Shown: one piece after another, positions 5,496-6,447 of the stretch | Position numbering within the stretch: position 1 is the first letter of the stretch | Layout: every line of letters begins with the position of its first letter | NCBI GenBank assembly: GCA_023435545.1 | Contig: JAEYRQ010000020.1 | Location: forward strand, 1-6,447 | Reading direction: 5' to 3' | Length of the DNA: 6,447 nt | From: Pseudomonadota bacterium | GTDB taxonomy: Bacteria > Pseudomonadota > Alphaproteobacteria > Rhizobiales > Tepidamorphaceae | Program-made: the position numbers and the translations under genes | The notes under the pieces: model-generated | The model's input: the letters and a program-made list of their open reading frames with translations, nothing else | What the model was told of the DNA's origin: nothing | Database searches by the model: none

Positions 5496-6447
5496 ATGTC
5501 TGAGACATACGATCTGGCTGTAGTCGGCGCGGGCGTGGTCGGCCTGGCGCATGCGCTGATGGCCGCGCGGCGGGGACTGAAGGTCGTCGTCATCGACCGC
5601 GATGCCCAGGCGAACGGCGCCTCGGTCCGCAATTTCGGCTTCGTCACCGTCACCGGCCAGCAGGCGGGCGATTGCTGGCGCCGCGCCATGCGCTCGCGCA
5701 ACATCTGGGCCGAGATCGCGCCCGCGGCCGACATCGAGGTCGCCCATCGCGGTCTCGCCGTCGCCGTCCGCCACCCCGAATCGCTCGCGGTGCTCGAGGC
5801 CTTCCGCGAGACGGAGATGGGCGAAGCCTGCGAACTGCTGACGGCGGAGGAGGCGCGCGCGCGGATGCCATCGCTGAGGCCGGAGGTGCGTGCGGCGCTG
5901 TGGAGCCCGCACGAACTCAGGGTCGAATCCCGCGAGGCGATCCCCCGTCTCGCCCGTTGGCTGGAAGACGCCCACGGCGTGCGGTTCCTGCGTGGCACGC
6001 TGGTGCGGGGAATCGCCCTGCCCGCGATCGAGACTTCGGCCGGAGCCGTCCGGGCCTCCGCCGCGGTGGTCTGTCCGGGCGATGATCTGGTCGGCCTCTA
6101 CGCCGACCGCATCTCCGCCTACGGCCTCACCCGCTGCAAGCTGCACATGATGCGTCTGCGTCCGCGCCGCGATCTCGGCCTCGGAGCCGCGGTGATGTCC
6201 GATCTCGGGCTGGTGCGCTATCTCGGCTATGCGGAACTGCCCGAGGCGGCGGCTCTGAAACGCCGGCTCGAGCGGGAGGCGGTGGAAGCGCTCGACAACG
6301 GCGTCCACCTGATCGTGGTGCAGTCGCCCGACGGCTCGCTGGTGGTGGGCGACAGCCACCATTACGCCGCGACGCCCGATCCCTTCGCACCGGATGCCGT
6401 CGACCGCCTCATCCTCGACGAAATGGACCGTATCCTCGACATAGGAG
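5496..6447 (+). CDS. FAD-dependent amine oxidase, aminophosphonate-associated (TIGR03364-like), 3'-truncated
   Basis: This is a DAO-superfamily flavoenzyme of which about 317 codons are present; I recall family members as being roughly 370 residues, so only the C-terminal end is missing. The dinucleotide fold is clear: GAGVVG at residues 11-16 and the ribose-binding acidic residue Asp34 at the end of VVVID. The segment GASVRNFGFVTVTGQ (41-55), the middle ELRVESREAIPRLARWL, the RCKLHMMR stretch, and the late VVQSPDGSLVVGDSHHY (274-290) resemble the TIGR03364 family. That family often lies beside phosphonatase-like hydrolases and phosphonate transporters, and has been proposed to remove an amine oxidatively from 2-aminoethylphosphonate-like compounds. 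No partner gene is visible inside the window. A Pho box 50 bases upstream independently points to phosphorus acquisition. The exact substrate is unknown, and sarcosine- or glycine-oxidase-like activity is the main alternative. Confidence 0.88.
   Translation, partial: MSETYDLAVVGAGVVGLAHALMAARRGLKVVVIDRDAQANGASVRNFGFVTVTGQQAGDCWRRAMRSRNIWAEIAPAADIEVAHRGLAVAVRHPESLAVLEAFRETEMGEACELLTAEEARARMPSLRPEVRAALWSPHELRVESREAIPRLARWLEDAHGVRFLRGTLVRGIALPAIETSAGAVRASAAVVCPGDDLVGLYADRISAYGLTRCKLHMMRLRPRRDLGLGAAVMSDLGLVRYLGYAELPEAAALKRRLEREAVEALDNGVHLIVVQSPDGSLVVGDSHHYAATPDPFAPDAVDRLILDEMDRILDIG

Noticed and set aside
5308..5496. 62-codon frame ending in a TGATG overlap with the FAD oxidase start
   Set aside because: The overlap looks like coupling, but the frame covers the FixK-like box, the Pho box and the -10 element, has no clear ribosome-binding site, and its product shows no recognisable features. 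A promoter region is the better explanation.
5355..6362. 335-codon open frame on the minus strand
   Set aside because: It is antisense to the FAD oxidase, whose Rossmann fold and family motifs are clear on the plus strand.

Overview
The window is high-GC DNA from an alphaproteobacterium, most likely a rhizobia-like member of Hyphomicrobiales. Three things suggest this: a C4-pathway 5-aminolevulinate synthase (hemA), a FixI/FixS (CcoI/CcoS) pair for cbb3 oxidase assembly, and a FixK/FNR-type box in the hemA promoter. The species cannot be named from the sequence alone.

Layout, left to right. (1) Bases 1-1994, plus strand: the 3' part of a fixI/ccoI copper P-type ATPase gene runs in from the left edge and overlaps the small fixS/ccoS gene by one base (TGATG). 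(2) Bases 2005-2027: a perfect 10-bp-stem hairpin lies between the convergent fixS and the next gene and is best placed to terminate the minus-strand gene. (3) Bases 2052-3875, minus strand: a 607-residue secreted protein that I do not recognise by name. Its motifs, in order, look like those of a thaumatin-like (PR-5/GH64-type) fold carrying a large internal insertion and a C-terminal extension. (4) Bases 3995-5239, minus strand: complete hemA. (5) Bases 5240-5495: a divergent control region. It holds a FixK/FNR-like box facing hemA and, about 70 bp further right, a 7-4-7 direct repeat of CTGTCAT, which is a Pho box, facing the next gene. (6) Bases 5496-6447, plus strand: the 5' part of an FAD-dependent amine oxidase of the family linked to aminophosphonate breakdown (TIGR03364-like), cut by the right edge.

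Two physiological themes appear. Microaerobic respiration is represented by copper delivery to cbb3 oxidase (FixI/FixS) and by haem precursor supply (HemA under a possible FixK/FnrL site). Phosphorus scavenging is represented by an aminophosphonate-type oxidase behind a PhoB site. The thaumatin-like secreted protein between them fits neither theme and is the least understood gene here. The most interesting items are that protein and the Pho box in front of the oxidase. No RNA genes, insertion sequences, CRISPR arrays or attachment sites were seen.
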